Made by a program: the position numbers and the translations under genes. 64,000 nt of DNA from Rhizobium sp. 16-449-1b (GTDB lineage Bacteria > Pseudomonadota > Alphaproteobacteria > Rhizobiales > Rhizobiaceae): assembly GCF_017741935.1 (NCBI RefSeq), contig NZ_JAGHMH010000024.1, positions 186,001 to 250,000 on the forward strand, in the 5' to 3' direction. Shown piece after piece: positions 1 to 7,954 of the stretch (the first letter of the stretch is position 1; every line of letters begins with the position of its first letter). Below the pieces are notes generated by a model. That model ran no database searches. It had not been told where the DNA came from and saw only the letters and a list, made by a program, of their open reading frames with translations.

Positions 1-1177
1 CCCACATCATCGGCAGTTCGAAGCGGATTTCGCCGCGGAACATCGTGAATAGCCAGTTGAACACCTTGGCCCCGGTCGGAATGGCGATCACCATCGTGGC
101 GATCCCGAAGAAGGCGTTGACGCTCGCACCCGATCCCATGGTGAAATAGTGGTGCAGCCAGACGAGATACGAGAGAATGGTGATGACCACGGTGGCATAG
201 ACCATCGAGCCGTAGCCGAACAGGCGCTTGCCGGTGAAGGTCGAGGTGATTTCCGAATAGATGCCGAAGGCCGGCAGGATCAGGACGTAGACCTCGGGGT
301 GACCCCACATCCACACCATGTTCCAGTAGAGCATCGCGTTGCCACCGAGATCATTGATGAAGAAGGCGGTGTCGAGATAGCGGTCGAGCAGCAGCAGGAA
401 GAAGGCTGCCGTCAATGCCGGGAAGATGGCGATGGCGAGAACGTTGCTGCAAAGCGCGGTCCAGGTGAAGACGGGCATCTTCATCAGCGTCATGCCGGGC
501 GCGCGCATCTTGATGACGGTTGCCACCATGTTGACGGCCGAGAGCGTCGTGCCGATGCCGGCGATTTCGAGCGACCATAGATAGTAGTCGACCCCGGTAT
601 CCGGACTGAAGGCCTTTTCCGCCAGCGGCGCGTAGGACAGCCAGCCGGTGCGTGCGAATTCGCCGACGAACAGCGAGATCATCACCAGCACCGAACCCGC
701 GACCGTCAGCCAGAAGCTGAGGTTGTTAAGATAAGGGAAGGCAACGTCGCGCGCGCCGATCTGCAGCGGCATGACGAAATTGACGATGCCGACGACCAGC
801 GGGATCGCCACGAAGAAGATCATGATCGTCCCGTGGGCGGTGAAGATCTGGTCGTAGTGGCTCGAGTGCAGGAAGCCCTCGTTGCCACCGAAAGCAATCG
901 CCTGTTGCAGGCGCATCATCACGGCATCCGAGAAGCCGCGCAGCAGCATGATGATCGCCAGCACGATATACATGATGCCGATCCTCTTGTGATCGACGGA
1001 GGTGAACCACTCCTTCCAGAGATAGCCCCAGAGCCGGAAATAGGTGAGTGCTGCGACGATGATCAGACCGAGCGCGGCGACCGCGATGAAAGTGCCGACA
1101 AGGATCGGCTCGTGGATCGGCAGCGATTCGAGCGTAAGCCGCCCGAAGACTGTCGTGGTGAAGCTATGGTCTTGCAT
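1..1177 (-). CDS. cyoB: Cytochrome o ubiquinol oxidase subunit I (3' end outside window)
   Basis: This is the catalytic subunit of the proton-pumping bo-type quinol oxidase of the inner membrane; it carries the two haems and CuB and reduces oxygen to water. The frame is open to the window edge, so about 392 N-terminal residues are present and the C-terminus is missing. Visible hallmarks are a haem-ligand histidine in FTAHGT near residue 115, the CuB-site motif WGHPEVY, and a later histidine pair in LHHYFTMG. Several hydrophobic segments follow. The ATG lies inside the end of cyoA (14-bp overlap), so the two genes are translationally coupled. Family assignment is firm. Confidence 0.96.
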   Translation of the reverse strand, partial: MQDHSFTTTVFGRLTLESLPIHEPILVGTFIAVAALGLIIVAALTYFRLWGYLWKEWFTSVDHKRIGIMYIVLAIIMLLRGFSDAVMMRLQQAIAFGGNEGFLHSSHYDQIFTAHGTIMIFFVAIPLVVGIVNFVMPLQIGARDVAFPYLNNLSFWLTVAGSVLVMISLFVGEFARTGWLSYAPLAEKAFSPDTGVDYYLWSLEIAGIGTTLSAVNMVATVIKMRAPGMTLMKMPVFTWTALCSNVLAIAIFPALTAAFFLLLLDRYLDTAFFINDLGGNAMLYWNMVWMWGHPEVYVLILPAFGIYSEITSTFTGKRLFGYGSMVYATVVITILSYLVWLHHYFTMGSGASVNAFFGIATMVIAIPTGAKVFNWLFTMFRGEIRFELPMMW

Positions 1178-2306
1178 TGGAGCCCTGCTGTTCAGGCGCG
1201 GCGAGCGCGCCACTGTTGGTGCCGGTGTTGGTGTGGTCATGAGCGGCCGGAACGGCGGCGGTGACGTCGCCGGATGTCGGGGTGTGGCTCATGGATGGCA
1301 TGCCCTGGCTCATCTGCCCCTCGCTTGACTGCATGGCTGAGTGATCCATGGGCTGCGGCGCGAACATGCCGCCATTGTCGCGATCAAGCGCGCGATCCTT
1401 CTTCATGATATCGGCGGCGCATTCGGTGCCGGCGACCACGCAACGGTTGAGAACGCGATCAAAGAGACCGGAGGCGACGGTGGAGAAGTGCATGACGGGC
1501 ACCTTCTCGCTCGGCTTGTCCAGTTCGACGTAACGGTCGGTCGACAGCGTCTCGCCCGCGGCCTTTATCCCCGCGGCCCATTGGTCGAACCCTGCCTGAT
1601 CGACACCGCGCAGCTTGAACCGCATGTCGGAATAGCCGGCGCCGGTGTAGTTGCCCGAATAGCCCCAGCTGTCGCCCGGCGCGTTGAGCACGGCGTGCAG
1701 CATCGATTTCATGCCCGGCATCGCATAGATCATGCCCGCCAGCGTGGGCGCCGAGAAGGTGTTGAACTGGTTTGTGGAGGTGATGGAGAAACGTACGGGG
1801 ACATCGACCGGGAGGGCCAACTCGTTGACGGTCGCGATGCCTTGTTCGGGATAGATGAAGAGCCATTTCCAATCCATGGCGACGACCTGGATATCGAGAG
1901 GCTTGTGGTCCTTGGCCAGCGGCTTGTCGGCGGAAATGCGGTCGAGGGGGCGGAAGGGGTCGAGGCTGTGGGTGGTGATCCAGGTGACCACGCCGAGACA
2001 CGCGATGATCATGAGCGGGATCGACCAGACCACCAGCTCGATCGGCGTCGAATGAGTGAAGTTCGGATCGTACCTGCCGGGCGCCTTGCCCTTGCGGTAT
2101 CGGAACGCGAAGACCACGATCAGGGTCAACACCGGAATGACGACGAGAAGCATCATGCCGAGCGCGACGAGGATGAGGTTACGCTCCTGAAGAGCGATAT
2201 CCCCCGTTGGGTTCATCACCACCATATTGCAACCACTGAGAGGAAGCAGCGCAAGAGGTGCGACAAACCGGCGAAAATTTCGTGATATGAATGTTTTCTG
2301 GCGCAT
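1164..2306 (-). CDS. cyoA: Cytochrome o ubiquinol oxidase subunit II, lipoprotein
   Basis: This is subunit II of the bo-type quinol oxidase and the first gene of the cyo operon. The 380-residue product starts with a lipoprotein signal ending in the lipobox LSGC (lipidated Cys about residue 26). Two membrane segments follow at about 43-65 and 88-108, then the periplasmic cupredoxin-like domain and COX_ARM region. The C-terminal 55 residues or so form an extra low-complexity tail rich in Met, His, Ser and Pro (for example MDHSAM, QGMPSMSHT). Subunit II of quinol oxidases normally lacks CuA, so this tail is not the classical copper site. Its end overlaps the cyoB start. Confidence 0.96.
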   Translation of the reverse strand: MRQKTFISRNFRRFVAPLALLPLSGCNMVVMNPTGDIALQERNLILVALGMMLLVVIPVLTLIVVFAFRYRKGKAPGRYDPNFTHSTPIELVVWSIPLMIIACLGVVTWITTHSLDPFRPLDRISADKPLAKDHKPLDIQVVAMDWKWLFIYPEQGIATVNELALPVDVPVRFSITSTNQFNTFSAPTLAGMIYAMPGMKSMLHAVLNAPGDSWGYSGNYTGAGYSDMRFKLRGVDQAGFDQWAAGIKAAGETLSTDRYVELDKPSEKVPVMHFSTVASGLFDRVLNRCVVAGTECAADIMKKDRALDRDNGGMFAPQPMDHSAMQSSEGQMSQGMPSMSHTPTSGDVTAAVPAAHDHTNTGTNSGALAAPEQQGSNARP

Positions 2307-2340
2307 GCCCGGAAGCTATGTCGCCCCCCGCGCGGCAGCT

Positions 2341-2354
2341 TTGACATAGATCAA
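2341..2354. promoter_or_regulatory. FNR/FixK-like box in the cyo promoter
   Basis: The sequence TTGACATAGATCAA matches the FNR/FixK consensus TTGAY-N4-RTCAA on both half sites. It lies 35 bp before the cyoA start codon. A second dyad, GATCAAA-C-TTTGATC (2349-2363), overlaps it. This position is too close to the start for a class II activator site, so repression of the oxidase at low oxygen is the likelier reading (inference). Confidence 0.6.
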
Positions 2355-2571
2355 ACTTTGATCCCGATGACCGGGGATTTCGCTGCGACATTTTTGTGTG
2401 CCGGCCGAAAATCGCGCAGTCCGGTCTCAGTCGCCACCAAACCAGCGCGCGGCTTTGCGCCATGAGCGGGCGTTGCGGCCATTTCGCAACTAAAAGTGTA
2501 GCATCCGGATCAATTTTCGACTAGAAATTAAGAATCTCCAAGTTTAACCCGGTTTCTTTAGGAACTTCGCC

Positions 2572-3006
2572 TTGAGATTTCTTACCTTCCTTTTGCTTGT
2601 TGTACCTGGATCAGCGGCAATGGCCGCATTTCCGCCGGGGCCGCCACCCTGGTCGTGCGACGTGGCCCAAGTATGCAGCACAGCAGACACTTGCATTTGG
2701 CTGAGCGGATTTCCAATGCGGTTTAAACTCACCCAGATCGGCGTTGATAAGGGAAAGTACCGTCTTGAAGCGTACGAGGGTTATGAGGGAATCGCCTTGG
2801 AGCTTCCCAGCTTCCAAGATGCAACGCATTTTGCCGAAAACTACAGTGAGGCCGATGATCCTCCTCCGGCCATCCTGATCAGGAATGACAGGGTTGCCGA
2901 TGCGCATGGTTTCTGGCTCCAGACCCTTCTACGACGCGGAACTGGCCAGCTCATATTGGCAAAGGAGAAAATGCTTGTGAGCTGCAATAGTATTCGGCGA
3001 GGATAA
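2572..3006 (+). CDS. Hypothetical secreted protein
   Basis: I do not recognise this 144-residue protein. It begins with TTG preceded by TTAGGA at Shine-Dalgarno distance. It has a typical Sec signal peptide (MRFLTFLLLVVPG..AMA, about residues 1-19). The mature part has a Pro-rich start and four cysteines (about 29, 35, 41 and 139), which could form two disulphides in the periplasm. The rest looks like a compact mixed alpha/beta domain. It stands alone, transcribed divergently from the cyo operon. The signal peptide and start context support a real gene; the function is unknown. Confidence 0.6.
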   Translation: MRFLTFLLLVVPGSAAMAAFPPGPPPWSCDVAQVCSTADTCIWLSGFPMRFKLTQIGVDKGKYRLEAYEGYEGIALELPSFQDATHFAENYSEADDPPPAILIRNDRVADAHGFWLQTLLRRGTGQLILAKEKMLVSCNSIRRG

Positions 3007-3124
3007 TTCGAAGCGGGCGCGATCCGAATGCGTACGGACGCACTTAGGGTGAGCCGGAAGGCCGCTTCGGGCCGAAAGTAGACTTCGTACACGGTGACCC
3101 GTGGACGCGGCTAACTCAGCATCC

Positions 3125-3238
3125 GGAGCCCCCTCATCCGCCCTTCGGGCACCTTCTCCCCGCGGGGAGAAGGGGAAAGCGGCACCCTCTGCGGTCTCTT
3201 CCCCTCTCCCCTCGGGGAGAGGGTAGGGTGAGGGGGCC
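3125..3238. repeat. Dispersed GC-rich palindromic repeat, copy 1
   Basis: This non-coding element is built of nested hairpins: CCTTCTCCCCG/CGGGGAGAAGG, then CCCCTCTCCCC/GGGGAGAGGG, between CCCCCTCATCCGCC and GGTGAGGGGGCC ends. A related copy lies in opposite orientation at 35201-35351. Such intergenic palindromes are common and multicopy in rhizobial genomes. The gap 3007-3441 otherwise holds only a hairpin at 3379-3407 (GGTGATCC/GGATCACC) downstream of the small minus-strand gene. Confidence 0.8.
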
Positions 3239-3441
3239 TCACGGCGAGACGTTGCAACCGAAGACGTCAACAGTAGGCCGACTGCGGTCATTGATGGCAA
3301 CGGCTACCTAAGTCTGGAAAATCGCATCCGGTGAAGGCAACACCGCGAAAACCATGGCGATAATGCGTGAATGACAATGGTGATCCGCGCCCAAGGGCGG
3401 GATCACCACGATCGAGATCGTCTTCTGATTCTCGTGAACGT

Positions 3442-3570
3442 CTAATTCTGATGCAGCATTACGGCGGAGGGCGGCGCCCCGTTATCCGTCGTCTTGCTAT
3501 CGTGGCCGGCCACGACGATGAGCATCACGCAGGCGACCAGCCCGGAGACGAAGAGCGCTCCATATACCAT
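3442..3570 (-). CDS. 42-residue single-pass membrane peptide
   Basis: This is a very short gene in an otherwise empty gap. The ATG is preceded by the Shine-Dalgarno AGGGAGAA at good spacing. The product starts MVYGALFVSGLVACVMLIVV, a single hydrophobic segment of about 20 residues, followed by a polar tail (HDSKTTDNGAPPS) ending in HQN. The layout fits a small inner-membrane peptide with one helix and a short tail. A GC-rich hairpin lies about 35 bp after the stop. No family is recognised. The start signal and clean membrane helix argue against chance, but homologues are needed for certainty. Confidence 0.55.
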   Translation of the reverse strand: MVYGALFVSGLVACVMLIVVAGHDSKTTDNGAPPSAVMLHQN

Positions 3571-3726
3571 CGTCCGTTCTCCCTGTAGCCCCGAACGTCG
3601 ACCTTGAGCGAGGGCCAAACTAAGGGGTCCAAGGTAACCAGAAGCCTAAGCGACAGGGTTGAAGGATACTTAAAATACCGGACAATCGATTAACCACATA
3701 TCTCCTGACCCGGCCACCGCACGACC

Positions 3727-4581
3727 TCAGCTCGACCTGAGGCTCCGGACCTTGGAAAGAATATCGTCCGACAGCGCCGACACCAGCGCCTGGTCCGCCC
3801 CCTTGCGTGGCACCAGCACGAACTCGACATCCTCGAGCACGGGCAGCTTGCCCTTGCCGATCACCTTCAGCCCCGATGGCGCCATGCTGCGCGGCTGCAC
3901 GAGCACGCCCATCCCTGCGCGCGCCGCCGCCGTCAGCCCGCTCAGGCTCCCGCAGGTGCAGACGATCCGCCAGGAAATCTGGTGCCGCCCCAGCGCCTCC
4001 AGCGATATCGCCCGCGTCACGCTCGGCGGCGGAAAGGCGATCAGCGGCAGCGGCGACGCGCTCATGATGTGATCGGGATCGCGCGCCAGCCACACCAGCG
4101 GCTCGCGATAGACCAGCCGCCCGCGCGCGTCACCCAGCCGCCGCTTGGCGAGCACCAGATCGATCTCGCCATTGTCCTGCATTTCGTAGAGCACACCCGA
4201 CAGCGCCACCGTCAGCTCCAGATCGACCGAAGGGTGCGAGCGCACGAAATCCTCCAGCACACCGGGCAGCTGGCTTGTCACGAAATCCTCCGAAACCCCG
4301 AGCCGCAGCTTGCCGCGCAGGCTTGGCCCGCCAAACAGCGATTGCACCTGCCCTTCGATCGACAGCATGGCGCGCGCATGCGACAGCAGCGCCTCGCCAT
4401 CCGTCGTCAGCACCACCTTGTGGGTATCGCGCGCGAGCAACCGCCGCCCGACCGAGGTCTCCAGCCGCTGGATATGCTGGCTGACGGTCGATTGCCCAAG
4501 CCCCAGCCGCTCGGCGGCCAGCGTGAAGCTCCCCATCTGCTCGACGGCGACGAAGCTGCGCAATTGCGTAAGATCAAGCAT
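3727..4581 (-). CDS. LysR-family transcriptional regulator
   Basis: This 284-residue LysR-type regulator has the N-terminal winged helix-turn-helix at about residues 1-60 (LRSFVAVEQMGSFTLAAERL.. QSTVSQHIQRLE) and the C-terminal periplasmic-binding-like effector domain from about 90. It is divergently transcribed from the SBF-type transporter at 4695, with a 113-bp shared promoter region. By the usual LysR logic it probably controls that transporter. The effector is unknown. Length and domain order are typical. Confidence 0.93.
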   Translation of the reverse strand: MLDLTQLRSFVAVEQMGSFTLAAERLGLGQSTVSQHIQRLETSVGRRLLARDTHKVVLTTDGEALLSHARAMLSIEGQVQSLFGGPSLRGKLRLGVSEDFVTSQLPGVLEDFVRSHPSVDLELTVALSGVLYEMQDNGEIDLVLAKRRLGDARGRLVYREPLVWLARDPDHIMSASPLPLIAFPPPSVTRAISLEALGRHQISWRIVCTCGSLSGLTAAARAGMGVLVQPRSMAPSGLKVIGKGKLPVLEDVEFVLVPRKGADQALVSALSDDILSKVRSLRSS

Positions 4582-4694
4582 GATTATCCCATTTCGCGAT
4601 AACTGTTATTTCTTGCATCGCGTATCGTAATGGAAGAAACAGGATTGATCCATCAAAAGCCGGCTACAATGCCGAACAAGCCGAGACTAAGCTC

Positions 4695-5699
4695 ATGCGC
4701 CGTTTCCTGCCCGATACTTTCACGATCCTCCTGGTCTGCACGGTCATCCTTGCATCGATCCTGCCGGCGAGCGGCGCCTTCGCCGGCTATTTCGGCACGG
4801 CGACCACCATCGCGATCGCGCTCCTCTTCTTCCTGCATGGCGCGCGCCTGTCTCGCGACGTGGTGATTGCGGGCCTGCTGCACTGGCGGCTGCATCTGGT
4901 CATCCTGCTCACCACCTTCGGCGTCTTCCCGCTGCTGGGCATGGGTCTCGGCTTCATCCCTGAAACGATCCTGCCGCATTCGCTCTATCTCGGCATTCTC
5001 TTCCTCTGCGTGCTGCCATCAACGGTGCAGTCCTCGATCGCCTTCACCTCGATGGCCGGCGGCAACGTGCCGGCGGCGATCTGCTCGGCCTCGGCGTCGA
5101 ACATCTTCGGCATGTTCCTGACACCGCTTCTCGTCGGCCTGCTTTTCTCGGTCGGCGGCCATGGCGGCTTCTCGTGGAATGCGCTGCTGCAGATCTTCAC
5201 GCAGCTGCTTCTCCCCTTCATCGTCGGCCAGGTGCTGCAGCCCTGGATCGGCGACTGGATCCGCGCCAAGAAGAAGATCCTGATGCCCGTCGATCGCGGC
5301 TCGATCCTGATGGTCGTCTACCTCGCCTTCTCGACCGCCGTCGTCGAGGGCCTGTGGCACACCTTCTCGCTGTCAGACATCGCCGTCGTCATCGTCGCCG
5401 ACATGGTTCTGCTGGCGCTGGTCCTCTGCGCCACCACCTTCGGCAGCCGCCTGATGGGCTTCAACGAAGCCGACCAGATCACCATCACCTTCTGCGGCTC
5501 GAAGAAGAGCCTGGCGAGCGGCGTCCCCATGGCCAACGTCATCTTCGCCGGCCAGGCGATCGGCGCCATCGTCCTGCCGTTGATGCTCTTCCACCAGATC
5601 CAGCTGATGGTCTGCGCCGTCATCGCCCAAAAATACGCCGCCGCCCACCACCGCCGCGCCACCGCCGCCGAAGTGGAACAGGCTGCGAACCCGGCGTGA
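4695..5699 (+). CDS. Bile acid:sodium symporter-like transporter (YfeH type)
   Basis: This 334-residue integral membrane protein of the SBF-like/BASS superfamily has about ten hydrophobic helices and almost no soluble loops. Typical features are the early FFLHGARLS stretch in helix 2, the LPSTVQSSIAFTSMAGGN segment after helix 4, and a late GSKKSLASGVPMAN motif characteristic of the YfeH/PF13593 branch. It probably moves an organic anion across the inner membrane; the substrate cannot be told from sequence. It is divergent from the LysR gene. Its stop codon lies inside the first unit of a 26-bp tandem repeat. Confidence 0.9.
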   Translation: MRRFLPDTFTILLVCTVILASILPASGAFAGYFGTATTIAIALLFFLHGARLSRDVVIAGLLHWRLHLVILLTTFGVFPLLGMGLGFIPETILPHSLYLGILFLCVLPSTVQSSIAFTSMAGGNVPAAICSASASNIFGMFLTPLLVGLLFSVGGHGGFSWNALLQIFTQLLLPFIVGQVLQPWIGDWIRAKKKILMPVDRGSILMVVYLAFSTAVVEGLWHTFSLSDIAVVIVADMVLLALVLCATTFGSRLMGFNEADQITITFCGSKKSLASGVPMANVIFAGQAIGAIVLPLMLFHQIQLMVCAVIAQKYAAAHHRRATAAEVEQAANPA

Positions 5700-5781
5700 C
5701 CGGTCGCGCCGCCGATGCGGCGTGACCCGACGCGCCGCCGATGCGGCGTGACCCGACGCGCCGCCGATGCGGCGTGATCGG
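5694..5781. repeat. 26-bp tandem repeat, three units plus partial fourth
   Basis: Units at 5694-5719, 5720-5745 and 5746-5771, with a truncated unit to 5781. Units 2 and 3 are identical and unit 1 differs at two bases. The array starts at the last codons of the transporter gene and ends just before the heat-shock gene terminator. It has no recognised function and looks like slippage. Confidence 0.9.
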
Positions 5782-5786
5782 ACAAC

Positions 5787-5815
5787 AAAAAAGCGGCGCC
5801 CCGTGGGGACGCCGC
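5787..5815 (-). terminator. Intrinsic terminator of the small heat-shock gene
   Basis: Read on the minus strand, a stem of GCGGCG and CCCC paired with GGGG and CGCCGC (one bulge) is followed by six T. It lies 40 bp after the hsp20 stop codon. Confidence 0.85.
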
Positions 5816-5855
5816 CTTGTTGCCATATCCTGGGAGGGATTGGTTCGTTGGTGAC

Positions 5856-6323
5856 TTAGTTGGTGACCTGAGCCTCGATGGCCTTCGGCGCGCTCACCGG
5901 CTCGGCGGCGATCGCGATCTTGCGGGGCTTCATGGCTTCGGGAATGCTGCGAAGAAGGTCGATGTGGAGCAGACCGTTCTTCAGCGAAGCAGCCGTCACC
6001 TCGACATGATCGGCAAGCTGGAAGCGACGTTCGAAGGTGCGCTTGGCGATGCCGCGATAGAGGAATTCGGAGCCTTCCGCATTGTCTTCATTCTTCTCGC
6101 CCTTGACGGTGAGAGCATGGGCCTGCGCTTCGATCGAAATTTCGGTTTCGTCGAAACCGGCGACGGCCATGGTGATGCGGTAGGTGTTTTCACCGGTGCG
6201 CTCGATATTGTAGGGCGGATAGGTCTGGCCCTGGTCGGGCTGGCCCAGGCTGTCGAGCATGGTGAAGAGACGGTCGAAACCGACGGTGGAACGATAGAGG
6301 GGAGAGAAGTCTACGTGACGCAT
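5856..6323 (-). CDS. Small heat-shock protein, Hsp20/IbpA type
   Basis: This is an ATP-independent holdase of 155 residues that binds unfolding proteins in the cytoplasm. It begins MRHVDFSPLYRSTVGFDRLF, the standard start of class A rhizobial Hsp20 proteins. The alpha-crystallin domain covers about residues 35-135 (YNIERTGENTYRI.. GIAKRTFERRF.. LKNGLLHIDL). It ends with IPEAMKPRKIAI, which carries the I-x-I oligomerisation motif. A longer frame runs upstream, but this ATG follows a perfect AGGAGGA, and the upstream stretch is explained as promoter and leader RNA. Expression is probably heat-induced at both transcription and translation. Confidence 0.95.
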   Translation of the reverse strand: MRHVDFSPLYRSTVGFDRLFTMLDSLGQPDQGQTYPPYNIERTGENTYRITMAVAGFDETEISIEAQAHALTVKGEKNEDNAEGSEFLYRGIAKRTFERRFQLADHVEVTAASLKNGLLHIDLLRSIPEAMKPRKIAIAAEPVSAPKAIEAQVTN

Positions 6324-6423
6324 GATGTCCTCCTGAGGAAGCGACTGATTGCGATAAATTGCCCCAAAAACCCCTTGATCGGCAGCTTCGGGACGGTTCC
6401 GCGGACCCGTTCTGGCGTCCGCT
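6324..6423 (-). promoter_or_regulatory. ROSE-like RNA thermometer in the hsp20 leader
   Basis: The roughly 100-nt leader folds next to the start codon into a short hairpin that occludes the ribosome site. On the minus strand UCGCUUCCUCAGGAGGA precedes the ATG; it contains the ROSE signature U-Y-G-C-U opposite the AGGAGG, and UCCU pairs with AGGA. A GC-rich hairpin lies further upstream (GGACG.. CGUCC around GGGUCC/GGAACC). ROSE elements are the standard thermosensor of rhizobial small heat-shock genes. The fold was made by eye. Confidence 0.72.
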
Positions 6424-6429
6424 ACCATG

Positions 6430-6458
6430 AGATGGGGATGGCTTTTTCGGACTTCAAG
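6430..6458 (-). promoter_or_regulatory. RpoH (sigma-32) type promoter of hsp20
   Basis: On the minus strand CTTGAA (6458-6453) is followed after 15 nt by CCCCATCT (6437-6430), matching the sigma-32 consensus CTTGAA and CCCCATNT. It predicts a start near 6423 and a leader of about 100 nt, the size expected for a ROSE element. Confidence 0.82.
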
Positions 6459-6795
6459 CCCCTTTCGAAGAGCCGCCCACAACCACCGAAAATCCGCGGC
6501 CAGCCACCGTGAACCGCGCATGAACACCCGGTTCGGCATCCGTTCAGACGCGCCGGCCTAATGATTGCGTCATCGGGTTACACTGGCTCGATGGCTGGAG
6601 TGTATCGTCCCTTCGTCTTCAGCCCGATCTCCGGCCGGCACTGCGCTCCCCTCAGGTCCCGCATGCCGGCCACTTTTTTGGACGGGCGCGGGCGACGCGC
6701 ATCTCAGGAACGCTTTTTTCTTTGATTTGACAGGCCGATCGCCTATCCGCTTTACTTCAATCCCGAATCCTTTCGAAGGGCGCGCGCTGACGGCT

Positions 6796-7770
6796 ATGGA
6801 ACAGGTTCTGTTTTCGACACCCGGCAATCCGGTTCCGGAAAATCGCACGGAAGGCTTTTTCGAGACGCATGACGGCCTGAAGCTGCGCTACGCCGTCTTC
6901 CGCTCCCAGGCATCCGTTGCCAAGGGCACCGTCGTGCTGCTGCATGGGCGCAACGAATTCATCGAGAAATATTACGAGACGATCCGCGACCTGACCGACA
7001 AGGGTCTCTGGGTCGCCACCTTCGATTTGCGCGGCCAGGGCAATTCCGACCGCATGCTGAAGAAGCGTCACTACGGCCATGTCCGCCGCTTCATCGATTA
7101 CGAGCACGACCTCGATACCTTCCTTGAGAAAGTCGTGCTGCCCGATACCCGCCTGCCCTTCTATCTGTTGGCGCATTCGACCGGCGCGCTGATCGCGCTG
7201 TCGGCCGCTCCTTATCTCACGACGCGCATCGAGCGCATGGTGCTGACGGCGCCCTTCATCGGCCTCTCGGGCCAGGCCGCATCGGCCGGCACGATCCGTT
7301 GGCTCGCATCCGCGGCCTGCGCGCTCGGTCTCGGGTCGCATCCGCTGTCGCGCAAGCTCAGGGAAAAACCCTTCCGCGACAATCCGCTGACATCGGACGA
7401 GGTCCGCTTCGAACGCAACGTCGCGATCGCTCACGCAAATCCCGATCTCCAACTCGGTCCGCCCACCGCGCGCTGGCTGGTCGAATCCTTCAAGACCATC
7501 GAGCGCGTGACCGCGCCGAACCACCTCTTTTCGATCACCATCCCGACCGTCGTCATCGCGCCGACGCGCGATACCATCGTGCCTTATATCGCCCAGGAGC
7601 GTCTCTCGCGCTATTTCCGCGCCGGCCAGCTGGTGCCGATCAACGGCGCTCGTCACGAAGTGTTGCAGGAGCGCGACGTCTACCGGCAAGCGGCGCTCGC
7701 CGCCTTCCACGCCTTCATTCCGGGCGCGGATGCCGAGGTTTCCGAGGAATTCGAGGGCTTCGGAACCTGA
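6796..7770 (+). CDS. Alpha/beta hydrolase, lysophospholipase-like
   Basis: This 324-residue serine hydrolase is of the PldB/Hydrolase_4 (S33) group. The N-terminal half shows the oxyanion-hole HGRNEF and the FDLRGQGNSDR loop typical of monoacylglycerol lipase/lysophospholipase relatives. The nucleophile is the Ser of AHSTG. The catalytic Asp is likely in APTRDTIV and the His in GARHEVL. The frame is open for 77 further codons upstream, but that part resembles no hydrolase and the conserved region starts with MEQVLFSTPGNPVPENR, so I chose this ATG. The start remains somewhat uncertain because no strong Shine-Dalgarno is seen. It likely acts on lipid or ester substrates in the cytoplasm or at the inner membrane. 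Confidence 0.85.
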   Translation: MEQVLFSTPGNPVPENRTEGFFETHDGLKLRYAVFRSQASVAKGTVVLLHGRNEFIEKYYETIRDLTDKGLWVATFDLRGQGNSDRMLKKRHYGHVRRFIDYEHDLDTFLEKVVLPDTRLPFYLLAHSTGALIALSAAPYLTTRIERMVLTAPFIGLSGQAASAGTIRWLASAACALGLGSHPLSRKLREKPFRDNPLTSDEVRFERNVAIAHANPDLQLGPPTARWLVESFKTIERVTAPNHLFSITIPTVVIAPTRDTIVPYIAQERLSRYFRAGQLVPINGARHEVLQERDVYRQAALAAFHAFIPGADAEVSEEFEGFGT

Positions 7771-7954
7771 GCCGGAGCGCCTTAGGCGGGGTCCCATTCC
7801 GCGCCCCACTTGTCCAGCATCGTGAAGTTCCGGCCGGCCCGATCACATTTTGAGACAAAAATGTAACGCGGTGTTTGAATTTTTACGATTGTAAGATAAT
7901 AGTTACCCACTTTTTCGATAAGGGCTGAACTAATCACATAGGGGGCACCTGGCG

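Noticed and set aside
5856..6539. Longer 227-residue reading of the heat-shock gene
   Set aside because: The extra 72 residues cover the RpoH promoter and ROSE-like leader; the ATG at 6323 has a perfect ribosome site and gives the usual Hsp20 N-terminus.
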